Assembly: GCA_013407085.1 (NCBI GenBank)
Contig: JACCGJ010020328.1
Location: 1 to 64,000 of the forward strand
DNA length: 64,000 nt
Direction: 5' to 3'
DNA from: Atriophallophorus winterbourni
Taxonomy: Eukaryota > Platyhelminthes > Trematoda > Plagiorchiida > Microphallidae
The position numbers and the translations under genes are program-made. Shown piece by piece: positions 11,135-23,800 of this stretch; position 1 is the stretch's first letter, and the number at the start of each line of letters is the position of its first letter. The notes beneath the pieces are model-generated. The model was not told where the DNA came from and ran no database searches. It was given only the letters and a program-made list of their open reading frames with translations.

Positions 11135-11690
11135 GGACCCATTCAAGGTAATTCAAGGTTTTTAATGGTCTAAAAAGCAACAAGCTTAACAACAACTATA
11201 GGATGGTAAAAATTGAAATTTAAGTGTATAAACAAGATCAAGCAGTATATAAGTCTTCGGGAAACGAATAATGCAATAAAATTCGTCTAATTTCGTTTCA
11301 AATTCATGCTAGCTAGTGGCGTGAGCAACGGTTGAAGGTAAACTGTTCCAAGTAAAACATACACGGACAGACACCATATGTGCTGGTGGTACCCCTTTCT
11401 CGCCTGAACTGTAAAAGGTATTTTTATTCTGTTCGTGTCTGCTTTACTTGGACCAGTTTACCTTTAACCATTGCTCACTCCATTGGCTTGCATGACTTTA
11501 AAACGAAATTGAATTGAATTTCATTGAATTATTCGTTTCCCGAACACTTATATACTGCTTAATCTAATTCCTTATCTTTTTTATACACTTACATTTCAAT
11601 CTTTACCATCATATGTTTGTTGTTAAGCCCGTTGCTTCTTAGACCATTACAAACATTGAATTACTTTGAATGACCAAATTATGAGGAGAA
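11135..11690. repeat. Inverted pair of CR1-type 3' ends (left arm)
   Basis: Two 3' terminal fragments of an older CR1-type family (C-terminal coding end, then a tail containing ACCTTGAATTA-like units) face each other with their coding ends near 11400: the first on the minus strand, the second on the plus strand. The mirror copy is at about 56730-57275. Confidence 0.7.
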
Positions 11691-12139
11691 TTAAGCGTGT
11701 AACTGCTCTCGGTCTGGTGGTTTTGGGACCCATCATCGTACAGTGGTTGGACCATTTTTCTAGGTCGTTTTTCTGTCTATTCGCAAAGCGTGTACGCTGG
11801 ATTCCTGTACGTTGGCACACATTATACTGAGATTTTTGAGTTCTTTTGCGCCGTGACCCTTGGATTTGAATCAGATGGTTTCAGCTGAACAGACGGGCTT
11901 GGCTTCGTATCCTTGTTAATGCACGAATTTAGGTCAGACATACCGTTGATGGTCGGTTTTATAATGGTTGAATCTTGATGATAAGATCGCTCCGCAAGAC
12001 AGTCTGGAAGATTTATAATAGTTGAGTGTTCGTGTGAAATGATCTGCGGCGATGTATATTTTGTCTGGTTGGCATTATAGATTAGATTTTCCGGTAGTTA
12101 TACCGGTATACCTAGAGTTCTAAGCGTTAGCTACAGTTT

Positions 12140-13690
12140 TAAATGATGCCTTCAATGTTTGTATGGTGAGCTCTAAGCTCAACATGCGTTCATTCAGGCT
12201 GCATTGCTGGACACTTGCTTAAGCACGCAGACTCTCGTTTGGTTTTGTTTGACTAGGTTTACAGACGTAACATACGCCTAGAATGTTCTCATCACAGATG
12301 ATCGATATCGCCTTCGCGACAAGTGGTGAGCATTTGCGACGTGACAGATTTGACCTTAACATTGTCTCACAGACGATAGATGTTTCGCCAGCAACAGATT
12401 GATTTATTTTAACAGGGTCAACCAAAAGTTTAACCAAGTTAGTAAAATAATCTATACTACCGGAGTTGGTAGATTGGGTATTGTGTAGAGTTGGTGCGAA
12501 GTGACTGAGGTCTAAGTAAATTTCGTTACCAAATTTAGCCGCGAGTTGTCAGTCTCCCGTTGATAATGTTGGTATAAAATTGATTGCACGCTGTGTAATA
12601 CTCCGAGGAGTTTCCGAAAAGGTAAATCCAACAGCAGAAACACAGATGCGAAATCAATGAATGAACGAAGAGCACAAAATCCACTATTGCTGCACACAAA
12701 GAACGACAAGTCGAAGATAGTTAATTATTGTGAGTTGATCCGTGGTAACAAACTTTTACATAGGTATCCAAAAATCACACAGATAGACTGAAAAGTTATG
12801 CCTAAGTGTCAGAGCTAAAAATAATCCAACCGAACGTCAGGTCGATAACAAAATCTTTTTCTGCACCGCAATTTTCAAGGACATGTGAACCTATATGTTG
12901 TGTCAACTGTACTCGATTCACCACGTTCATAATCCTGCATTTGTTGAAGTTAAATGGCGGTTTGTTCTTCAACGACCAATTGTGAAGCGCATCAAGATGC
13001 AAATCTAGCACTATCAGCAAATTAAATAAGCATAAATCTTTCCGGCTAAATCCATGTTGAAATCAGAATTGTTCACTAGATCATCTACAATTAGGTGCTC
13101 AAGTAATTTGTAAATCACACGTAAAAGATCTTTAATTATAAACATCGGATCGCTTTTCTTTATAAATAGGAGAAATTACTCCATGTTTTTAATCACTAGG
13201 AATCGCGCCATTTGTCATTGTGGTTGGTCTGTAAAGCAAGTTTGCACATTGCTTGAATATCAGCGGGGTTAATCTGTCGGATCCGGTAGACTTTACCGAT
13301 TTTAGATTAAAAAATTTTTGAAGGATGCGTTTCGAGGGGAACCGTGGTTTCTTTTGGGATGTCTATTCTCTCTGGCTCAATATAGATGAATAAAACGTGG
13401 CTAATGCTTCAGTAGTTGCTGATGCAGCTGTTGTTGCTACAATTGACGTGCTCACGGTCGCATCTTAGTTTGCTAGCTAACCATACGTTAGAGTATTCTG
13501 GGGTTGAACTTCATCATGCGTAGTATCTGTTCTTAGTAGTACAACCCGTCTTGGATGAAAATTTGTTTATTTTGTTCCTCAGTAATCGGAACGTTTCCAG
13601 GTCTCCGATGCTGTCGCCTAGTAATATTTCATTTACGAGTTTTCCTTCTTAGTTTAAATCCGTCATGAAAGGGTTAATCTATTTGCAAGC
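12140..13690 (-). pseudogene. Decayed CR1-type relics (left arm)
   Basis: On the minus strand, 12219-12437 resembles an ORF1 zinc-finger N-terminus (VCYVCKPS). 12802-13500 resembles the reverse transcriptase C-terminal half (LDALHNWSLKNKPPFNFNKC, PIYK..RSDVYN) with many stops. Mirror sequence at about 54720-56260 retains a 38-bp piece missing here near 13000. Confidence 0.65.
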
Positions 13691-14896
13691 CAAATGCAAC
13701 GGTTTTATTAAGGTATCGCAATGGGGTAGATGGAAACCTCTTCATGTAGCATTGCCTCAGGTTCGCGTTGTATACAAAATCGCCATAAATCTTGAAACCT
13801 GTGGGCGCTGGTGACAGTCCGCCAACGTCGTTATTACACTATCCCTGAGACAGAAATGGGATTGTACGCATGTGGTGGCAGGTACCACGCTCGATGAATT
13901 TAACAAAGCGAATTTATTCTTCTCTAAACTTGGGATTATAATAGCCGTTCCATCGCCGAATGCGTTTTGACGAAAAAGCTGGTAATGGTCCATCGAATAC
14001 AAACTATACAAAACGCAGCTTAAGACAGAGTAGCACACCAACAGATTCCGGTCTGTTGGCTCGGTACAGAGCACACAGATGAAGATAAATGACCTATAAT
14101 TAATATAATAATATACGGTTATTTTTCATCGTAGACCGATATCGCATCTGTAGATCATTTATCTTCATCGGTGTGCTCCATAACGAGTCGCGGGCTATGC
14201 TTTTGCTTCAAATCGGTACGTGTAACAACTGTAACGGTTCAGAAAACAAGTCCGGGAGTTAACGCAACCCGTTAGAAACAATTTCTGGAAACCGTGCAGT
14301 ACTTTCGGTTTGCGCAGCTAGCCGTTGCCGCCGACACTGAGATGTTTGCGGAAACTCGCAGTATTCTCATCCACCGTTTCTCATGCAGCTGGAGTTAGAC
14401 AGTACCTTGTGCGCTCTATTGCTGCGCGGCATCAGACTCGTGATTTTATGTAAACAGCTAGAAATCGATAATCACTCAAGTAATAAATAAACCATGCCGT
14501 TTTCTTCGTTGATCGGTAAACTTTAGACACGAAGGTTTTAATGAGTGTAAAGACAACCAAATATGTATGTATGAAATCAAGCAAAGTACCCTACGGTCAG
14601 AAACTACACGCGGGTTGAGATACTGTCAGGTTCGCCTAGCATAAACTGATATGAAAAGAAAAGTGGAAGCGAGAATCCAGTATAATTTATCGTAACTAGG
14701 GTAATGAGACAAGTTCTTAGGGATTTACGGAGCCAGTAGTTGAGATTTTAAACTATTAGTGACTGTTTAATCTAGAGTCTAACTGTTACAAAGCAAATTT
14801 TAAAAAGAATATATTTGATTAGCAATCATTGTATATACATTGGCCTCTGCAACACGATCCCTTGATATACCGACGAGCGTGCGATAAGCGGGGTTG
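13691..14896. other. Region downstream of LENG8-like copy 1, no supported gene
   Basis: A 105-codon minus-strand frame (13757-14074) is partly mirrored in the right arm, but reading frames differ by indels and stops. A second mirrored stretch (14160-14450) is open in the right arm but carries a stop here (GGA TGA for GGA TGT). Probably non-coding or decayed. A degenerate RepA copy lies at 14565-14655. Confidence 0.4.
14565..14655 (+). repeat. RepA SINE-like repeat, degenerate
   Basis: Starts in GTATGTATGAAA and retains GGTTGAGATACTGTCAGGTT..GCCTAG. Mirror copy at about 52858-52945. Confidence 0.6.
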
Positions 14897-17800
14897 TCAA
14901 CTTGCTTGGCTTATTGCATTCCATAACAGTTTGCAGTCAATTTTGTCCTCCGAAGAAACCGGCAGCTGTTCTTCTGGCATCGAAAATTCTTTACAGATAA
15001 ACTCTCTACATTCCTTGATTGAGGCGAAGCGGATTAAATCTGATACGTATTGCAGGCTTAAATTAGGTCGAAAACTATCGAAGGCGAGACAGAAAACAAA
15101 GCGTGTGCACGCATACATGGGCATGAACAATAGATGAAAGATAGATTGCCAATCCCCGCAAAACAACAACAACAAAAAGCAAGGAGAAGCGCAACGGTTT
15201 CACAAAAAACCCCAGGGAAACGATGGTTGAAGAGGGAAGGAGCCATCAATTGGTGTAGAATTCGCATGGTAAACGTAAAAAAGACAAATTAGTTCTTGAT
15301 AAGGAAAACAAACAATTTTCACAACAAAAAATATGAGGATAGGAGGAAGTGAATACAGATTTTTGTAGTCAAGCGAAATTTGACAGACAGTTCATTGGGT
15401 ATGATTGTTCAACGAGAACGCAATGACTGACAAACATATCAAAATAGCATATAAAAATGTGAAATATTTCTGATGTTTATTCTCGATATTACTAGCGTGG
15501 AGAGGTACATGTTGTGGCAAATACACTCAACATATAAACCGAGAAAACTAAGACGGGATTGCTTAATACAATCGAAGGCATTGATTCTTAGTGGGTGATT
15601 ATCTAACCTGACCAGATTACAAAGAAAATCCATGACATGTATTTGAAGCGAACCTAGACCAGGATTTTTTTGAAGTGAGAGATAAGTCTATACAGGCTTT
15701 CCGCGTGTAAACGACTTTGCTGTTTTTATTAATCTGCCAGCATTAGGGCATGTCAACGACTGCCCGTGGGGCAGTGCGTTAGATAGGATATCGTCAGGTT
15801 GCCTGAAGTAAAAATTGCAAGTTCATCAATCACAAATACAATTCACCAGCCACGCTGGCATTACGAAATCAACGCTGTCTAGAAAGGATGCGGATGTTGC
15901 TCTAGCCATGTAATTCAGGAGCATCGAAAAAGCTACACTTTAAATTACTAACAAGTGGTACATCAAATCACGTTTGCAGCAAGCAGTGTCACGTTACAGT
16001 ACATGTTGGTTGAGATACCGTTATGTAGTCCGCACCAAGACGTTGATAGGAGGGGCTAATTCCAGGGAGACTACAGTTTGCTCTCGTTGAGGCTCATTAC
16101 GGTTGATCATCAGTTTAGCAGTACTATTTCACCATTGCACATTTGTGCAATATCAAGTACACAACAACTTTCGTTTTAGACACACGAGCTCGTGATACTG
16201 AAAACTACCGGTGACGCACACTTTAAAAATGGTCCTCAGCGCATCCTTCCGTTCGCGCTGCAAGAACCAAAAAATAACCTGGCCACATCTCATGGGTGGT
16301 TGTTTTGACTCGTCCGAAGGACAAACTATCCGGAAAAACCGACGGTAATTGTGCAAGGACCAGGCAGAACGAACATCTAAGGCGAAACGAATGCATGGGT
16401 TAGATTTATGCACTGGTTTAAGGCCAGCCATTATGGTATTTATACCTGAAAAGAGAAAAAGATTGCGGTTAGTTTGAAAAAAGTTAAATCAGTAGTTTTC
16501 GACATGAGCATTGAAAATATCGGCAAGGATTATTCATATTTTATCGGGGTAACAAATGCTGTAGTCAGAAAACAGTACCGTTGAATTCGAAATTACAAGC
16601 TACATAAAGCGGTACAGCTACACAGATGATACGACGAAATGAGTTATGCAAAACCTGCTTAATTTGACGAATAGCCGATTACTGCGAACTAAAAACTTAA
16701 AGCCTTATTTACAGTAACCCTCGAAATTCATAAGTAAAGATGGTATGGTACGATGGTATGAAAGCACAAGCCTGATCCAGGCAAAGTGCCACACAGTCCG
16801 ACAGCACGCGGGCTAAGATACTGTAAGTAAAGATAGACGAGAGTGATCTGACAATATTTGATTGATATCAGCTACGTGGCAAAACAATTGTAAATAGGGT
16901 GTGAGACGGGTTGGAATCAACACAGGCAAAATCCGATGGTAGGAGTAGCGCAATGCCCATCGAGTATTTTGGCGATGGGAACATGGAACTCATAAGCAGA
17001 TAGGAACCGATGCTAGACACTCATGAACTGATGAATTTTCGTTGAATCGTGAACACATGGCAGGGTGGAATCGTGTTCAAATGAGATTGACCCTGCTTTG
17101 ACAGCTAAGTGAACATTGGTACAGGGGGAACGAAATTCAATTCCCTGACCTGAGGTGAGAATTCAATGTGTCACAATTTCACATTGATCTTGCAGAAAAG
17201 GGGCAGCTTGATGCAACTCCGGTGATATGCTACATGAAAATTTGCAAATGAATGAAAGCACGAGCCTGGTCCAGGCAGTGCCGCAGTCAGAGACTGTACG
17301 TGGGCTAAGATACCGTCAGGTTGCCCAGGAAAGAAAATAAAAATGGAAGTGAGACTACAGCGGGTTTCAGCATGCGACTCATTATGAGTGGCGACACCAT
17401 CCTATAGCTGAAATAAATAAAGCTGACACGAAACATGAACGTTAGTGTAAACGATTTACGACCTCCCTTAGAATGGTCATCCAAGTAACCGGAAATTCAA
17501 TTTTCAAAATTAAAGATGCTCGACTTCGTCAGAGACATGAGGACCACATTCATTCCAGAGAAATACAATCTTCAAAAGAGGGATGCAGTGGTATTTCACA
17601 AAGCCTAGTTCATGTTCCAATCGATGGTGAGTGCAAATGGATGATTGAGACGATAATATCACGTGCGATAAACCCTTCAATAACCAGCAATGTTTACGAC
17701 CACAACTCTAGCAACCTGAGCAAATTTAAGATGAGCAATATAGACCCGGATCTGTGTATAAGTCATGGCAATCGAAACAAAGATCCAGCACGTACAATAA

Positions 17801-20800
17801 TCGCATTACAATCTCGTATTCCGAAAAATGCTTCTATGGAGTTAAGATCCGGAACACGACTTTAAGAACTCTCAGGTTTGGGGATAAGGATGCGAATAAA
17901 ACAAAATAAGCGTCGTCTCATCACAGTAAAAGTAAAACTGACCTAAAAGATCCCAGGTGAAAATGTAATACAGCAAACGATAAGCGGTGAATTCCAAAAC
18001 TCTGGAGGAGTTAGCGCCTTCACTATAAAGCCGTTGCAATTGGCTCTGGCACTGATGGAACTCCTCAAAATCACCCGCATCCAGTGCGGCTTCTGCATGA
18101 GTTTCATAGACAATTACCGCGAATTCATCCTCGATGCCTTGAACCTGAGAAGGGATGGAGAATGAATAAGCAAAAAGGGTTAGATAGATAAATGTAATAG
18201 AAAATAAGCCCAACTAACCGTGAGGTCTTGTCTGATACTTTTAAACTGTTCACAAGCCCAATGATAGTCAGATTTTTCGATCCATTTCTTTTTGACATGT
18301 TCCAAGGACTGTTGTAAAACCTCCAGCGGTCTAACCTCGTGCGGTTCTGGGGCCTAGAAAATGAATGGCGGATCGAAGTGAACAAAATCGAGTTCGATCA
18401 AACTATAGGACACTAGGAAAGAGATTATCGTAATTAAGGATATATATATATATATATATTTACACAATCATTTAAAAATGAAAAAGTGCCACCCGGCTGG
18501 ATGTTCTTTATATGATGATAGGGAGGAGCAGATACAACCCTTGGCTGCTGAACGCAGATCACGCCGCCGGCATGCAACTGACGACCCACAACCGAGTTAT
18601 GAATATCGTTGCAAGCGCTGCGGGAGAGATTATTCCTCCCGAATCGGACTGTTTAGTCATTCGAAAAGCTGTAGAACATGAAAATTCATGCGATTGTGAT
18701 CAACATCCATGATCGATATCGACCGAAGGAGGCCAACAACAACAACATATTTAGCGTTTCATCATATTGTTTCGTCTCTGTATAATTTGGTTAAATTGTT
18801 CTCGACAGTTTCTGATCGCTTCCGTACATTCTTGTGAAATTTTAATGTCTCACGCTAACTTAACTGATCGGACAACAGATCTGTTTTCAATACCGCAACA
18901 ATCGAGAAACAGTTTCCGATAGGTTGAAGCATTAGTTGATGTGGTCACATGAAAATAAGTGAACGTTCGCCAAATGATAAAGATAAAATGGAACAATATC
19001 ATCGTGGATCTGCTAAGATTTGAGTCACTGTTTTAGAGGAAATAATAAGACACCGTCAAGGTTAAATGAAATAAAACAAATCGGTTCACGGCTGAAATAT
19101 AAAGCACTCACAACGAGAAAAATGACTCGCAATCTTGAACAAATACAAACGTATTAGAAAAGATTACAAGTTAGCACTCACTCTGGTAAGACGTAGATAA
19201 CGTTTTTCCAACTCTTGCATGGTCCCGACAATTTGGCAGGCTTCGAATTCACCAGCCAGCTCATCTCGTCCATCGTACATGAAGCTAAGTAACACTTGAC
19301 TGGTTGTCCGGGCAATGGACCCGGAACCGGTGAGGGTAGAATCTGAATTCAAATGTTCTTTAAAGCGATCTGCTCTAGAAGAGAGGCGATCAGGATTAGC
19401 AAAGTGGGTGAACGTTGCTCCACGTTTATGCTGTTTCGCACCGCGACCTCTACCTCGCCGTCCTCTGTTCGCCGTTCGTGACGGGGTAGCGTTTGAATCG
19501 GATGATTCGCGGTAATCCGGAAAAGATCCTGTTTTGGATTGAGCTTGGCTCCTTCGTGAAGCGCTGTCATTTGAAGAGTTCGGCGAATGCTTGGGACTGG
19601 AAATGAAAATCAATAAGAATTAGAGTTAGTTTGAAGTGTTCGAGTTAGTTTAAAGGTTAAACATTTAAAGCAGCTACTTCTTAAATTTAAGAGTGGCACA
19701 ATTTGATGAGAACTGATCTCGCACCTGTCAAAGGAATTCGACCTGGAGTATAAACGAGACTTTATTCTCCGACGTCGCTTCTGGTAATTGACAGCGCGTG
19801 TAGAGGGTGACGATGAACGGTGTGATCCACTAGATGGGGCCCGAGAACGACTTCGTGCATGCAAGAAAGTACGCCGATCTGAAAATGGCAACCTCTTCGC
19901 TGATTCCTCAGAGGAACTGCTGGATGGGGACCGCTTAACAGGGGAACGCTTTCTAGAAGACACGGCAGTAGCATTAGAAGAAAATACATTGCGACCACCT
20001 CTTGGGAGAACGCCGACAGGTAAACGCAATGATGTTCCACGAGCTGGACCACTAAATCGGGTGGTTCGTGGTGCGCTCAATTGCACAGGCCTCGATTGCC
20101 TGCGAAGTGAAAAAGGCAAGCAAAACATCATCAGAAGGAAATAGGTTGCCGTATAGATATGTTAGACAGTCATACATTTCTCACGCGATTAGATTGATAA
20201 GGCCAGCGTTTCCCCGGGGATATAGATGAGTAAACTGTATACGAGCACCTACAACACAGTTGATACGAACAAACACAAATGTGGTCAACGATTATAATCA
20301 AACCAAAGAGCTCGCTTGTGCATTTCAATGTCACGTCAGAGTGGACAGGTTCTGCTACTGTTCACATGTCAGGCATACAATCAAAGAGCAGGATTTTACG
20401 TCATATTGTCAACAGTAACCAATAGGTACTTGGTCAGACAGCTTGAAATCTACCTTGAAATGGTTACAAAAGGTGGTGTGTGTAAGTGCGGGGGATCTGA
20501 GCAACACACTACTTTGGTCACTTCATAGCTTAATCATTTAGGGAATCTACAGATCACGAAATGCTTAAGATTTGAAAAGCCGATGGCCTGGTATTTAGAA
20601 AATGCAATATGAATCATGACAGCAAAAAAGATTAAAATGCGGTCGTTGGTATGCCGAAGAACAGTGCGACAGAGAGGTTGGCTTAAAAGCCATTATGCAT
20701 GAGCCTCGATCAGATAAGGAAAGCATAATCTATCCGGAATAACTAACACGCAGCACAAATGGACAAAATTAGAAGTGTGGAAAAATGGAAATGTCACCTT

Positions 20801-23800
20801 GCTTACAATCGTGAACGCAAAAAACCCAAGTGAAATCGAATCGGTGACAAGCAACAGGGAAATTGAGTCACGCGAGTTTGACTCAAAACATCTCAAGCAC
20901 TCGCTGTTTCTGTTCTGACTTTCCTGGACACCGTAACGAGACAGATGTCATCAGTGGAATTAATCTTCAATGCACATTCCGGATCCAAACGAACTGAACT
21001 ATTATGATCCTCAGCACACAAACCACTCATATACTCATTAGACAGCCGTACACTGATGTCAAACGCTTAGAACGAGCGCAGCTAACTAAAAGGTTGCAGG
21101 CTAGGTAGCGACGATAAAGCGAAAACGATCATTCTGGCTACTGCATCGTTCATGAAAGAATAGTTGATACCTGGATTATTACCAGAAGCTTGAGTAACCA
21201 GACTAGTTGAGCTCGCAGGTATGAGCACCATTTTCCCGTGAGCTTGAGTAATATGAGTTTTTCATCTGTTAAAAGCTTGATGACCACCGGAGGTTGCGTA
21301 AACATATACAGTGATGGTCGTGTTTCCAGACGAGCAAACATCTCGTGTTAGCGTAGGTATGATGGAAATTAGTATGCACAACTCACCTAATGGAAGTTGG
21401 GCGTGCCTGTGCGGCATTTCTCCATGCCGCTATTGTTTTACTAGGGATGGTGGGGATTTGTTCCGTGGTCCAATCGACTTTGATGTTGTTACGAAAAATA
21501 TATTCCAATTTTTCCTTCAAGATGCGCTCCATCTGATCTTTTTCCTCTTTTGTATCAACTGTGAGAAAGGCTCGTTGCACGTAGGCCCTAGAATTTTAAA
21601 GTTGGTTACAGAAAAAAGTCAATGAGAAAATAGGCTTTATAGAGAAATATAGGTAAATTAACTACAAAGGAATAGAAATTGTACATCATCACTAAAGATA
21701 AGTAAAGTGGATTCCAGATATTACAGTCATTACATGTTTGTTATACATTTTACCGCTTGTTCAACTTGAATAGACCAATTTCATGCTAAAAGCTCGCAAG
21801 TGGTCTTAAACGTCTTTGCCGAATCGCTTTTATTAACTAGGTTGATTGAAGGGAGATGGCCAACAATTTTAAAATAATGAGTTTCCAAATAAATGTTGTA
21901 CACGCGTTTGTTTAAATGGTAAGATAATCAAGTCTGGGTGAAAGAGGGAGGGAATCTAATAGCGAAATGCGCAGTATGTCTGTCAAAAAAGTTCCTGTTT
22001 TACTCCTTCAGTCGATCTTGGAAATTGCATGTATATCGCAAACGCATGATAATTTCTTGCTTCATATATTTTATGGTAAATTGATTGACCACGATGTTGT
22101 GTTCGCAATATCGAATAATCACCAATCAATATCGATCGCTGACGCATAACGAGTTTCGTTCACTGTACAGACATTGTGTTATTCATTCATTCTGTTCTGT
22201 AACCATTGTGTTCTCTTTCACCAACGGTTTGCCAGCAGTGCATCTGATAACAAGTCGTGCTAACCGAGAAAGCAGCTGGCAGTCTTTACAGACGATGTGC
22301 CAACAAGTATACCATGAAGAGGGTACATTATGAAAGAAAAAAAGAAAAAAATGGGTTTTTTGTCTGTTTACACATGCCGTTTTTGACCTTTTTGGATTAA
22401 ATAAAAGAGGGAGGGTCAATGATAAACGGGAACGCAAGCATGGCAGGATTCTCGCCACTGATTTCTTTCTTTTGCCATCACACCGGTACCCAATTAACTT
22501 CACGCAACCCGAGTGCCTGGATATAACAACCAGTAATGAGCTGCATCTCAGAACACACCGTGTGGATTATATTTGTGACTACTCATCCGTGACAAGCCCA
22601 TCGAACTATTCACAAAGTTGATTACGACGGTCAAACGGTGGACGGTAGCCCAAGTCGTTAAGGCGTGGGACTACAATGGTGATGGTCGGGGGTTCGAATC
22701 CCGCCCCCGAAGCGGCGGATATGCACTGCTGATGAGCTCAAATAAGAGCAAAACTCGAGTCCAGTGCTTCCATTATGAACCGTCGTAATCAACTTTGTGA
22801 ATAGTTCGATGGGCTTGGCACGGATGAGTAGTCACAAATATAAACAACTTATTCTCCAAATATCGCTTAAAACAACAATGCCCGTCAGATCTAATCGGTG
22901 TTAGCTTACACTGTATCTGATGGGAAGACCTGACACGGAGATATGTTCAGTTGGGCGACCACAATAGATATTGCTGGCTCCTTCTGAACTGGTCGGGCAA
23001 ACAAAGCTACTCAAATGTGCCAGTCTGGAGAACAGTTCATAAACGCTTAATTGCAATCGGTCAAACAATGGACGGTAGCCCAAGTCGTTAAGGCGTGGGA
23101 CTACAATGGTGATGGTCGGGGGTTCGAATCCCGCCCCCGAAGCGGTGGATATGCACTGCTGATGAGCTCAAATAAGAGCGAAACTCGAGTCCAGTGCTTC
23201 CATTATGGACCGTCGTAATCAACTTTGTGAATAGTTCGATGGGCTTGGCACGGATGAGTAGTCACAAATATAAACAACTTATTCTCCAAATATCGCTTAA
23301 CACCGTGTGGATATTGCCATGGTTGATTGCATAAATCTGTCTAGGTCATAACAGGTTGACAGCAAGTGGTGACCAGCAAAACCGTGGATCATCGACGGTG
23401 GTAGGAACAACAGCGAAAAGTCTTGCGCAAGTCTGACTCAATAAAGGGCCTGAATAACCGTGAAATCAGCGGCACTTTTACAGTTCAGAAAGGTCAAGGA
23501 AATTGAAACTCACGATCGCTCAAGCTGCCTGACAACGCAGTCGAGTAGTTTGGTCGTTGTAACTTAAAATACACTTTCTAAGCTAGGAAAAATATAGCTG
23601 AGTGTGTATGGTTGAGTTTAAGTACAATTTGGATGCACCTGGCGTAGCATAGGCGGTTTAAAATTGCCTGTGAAAAAAGGTAGCGAAAACGCTGTAAGCA
23701 CTACACTGTTTAACACCCGTGTAACGGTTGATTGTCCAGCTTAGCATTGAAAAACAGTTGTGAGAAGAGTTAACTTGGTTACGCAGTTCATTCCTTGATA

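Noticed and set aside
16153..16431. Stand-alone 92-codon gene
   Set aside because: It is exon 9 of the LENG8-like gene extended past its donor. The in-frame continuation crosses a splice site (GT|GTGCGT) and is not conserved in the family.
19610..20131. Stand-alone Arg/Ser-rich protein
   Set aside because: It is the RS-rich exon 5 of the LENG8-like gene read into both introns. The 260-codon frame at 47314-48096 is the same exon read through the intron into a shadow frame of exon 6.
22645..22715. Functional tRNA gene
   Set aside because: The B box is perfect and an A box is present, but acceptor strands do not pair and a hammerhead follows immediately, so it is a tRNA-derived promoter of a repeat.
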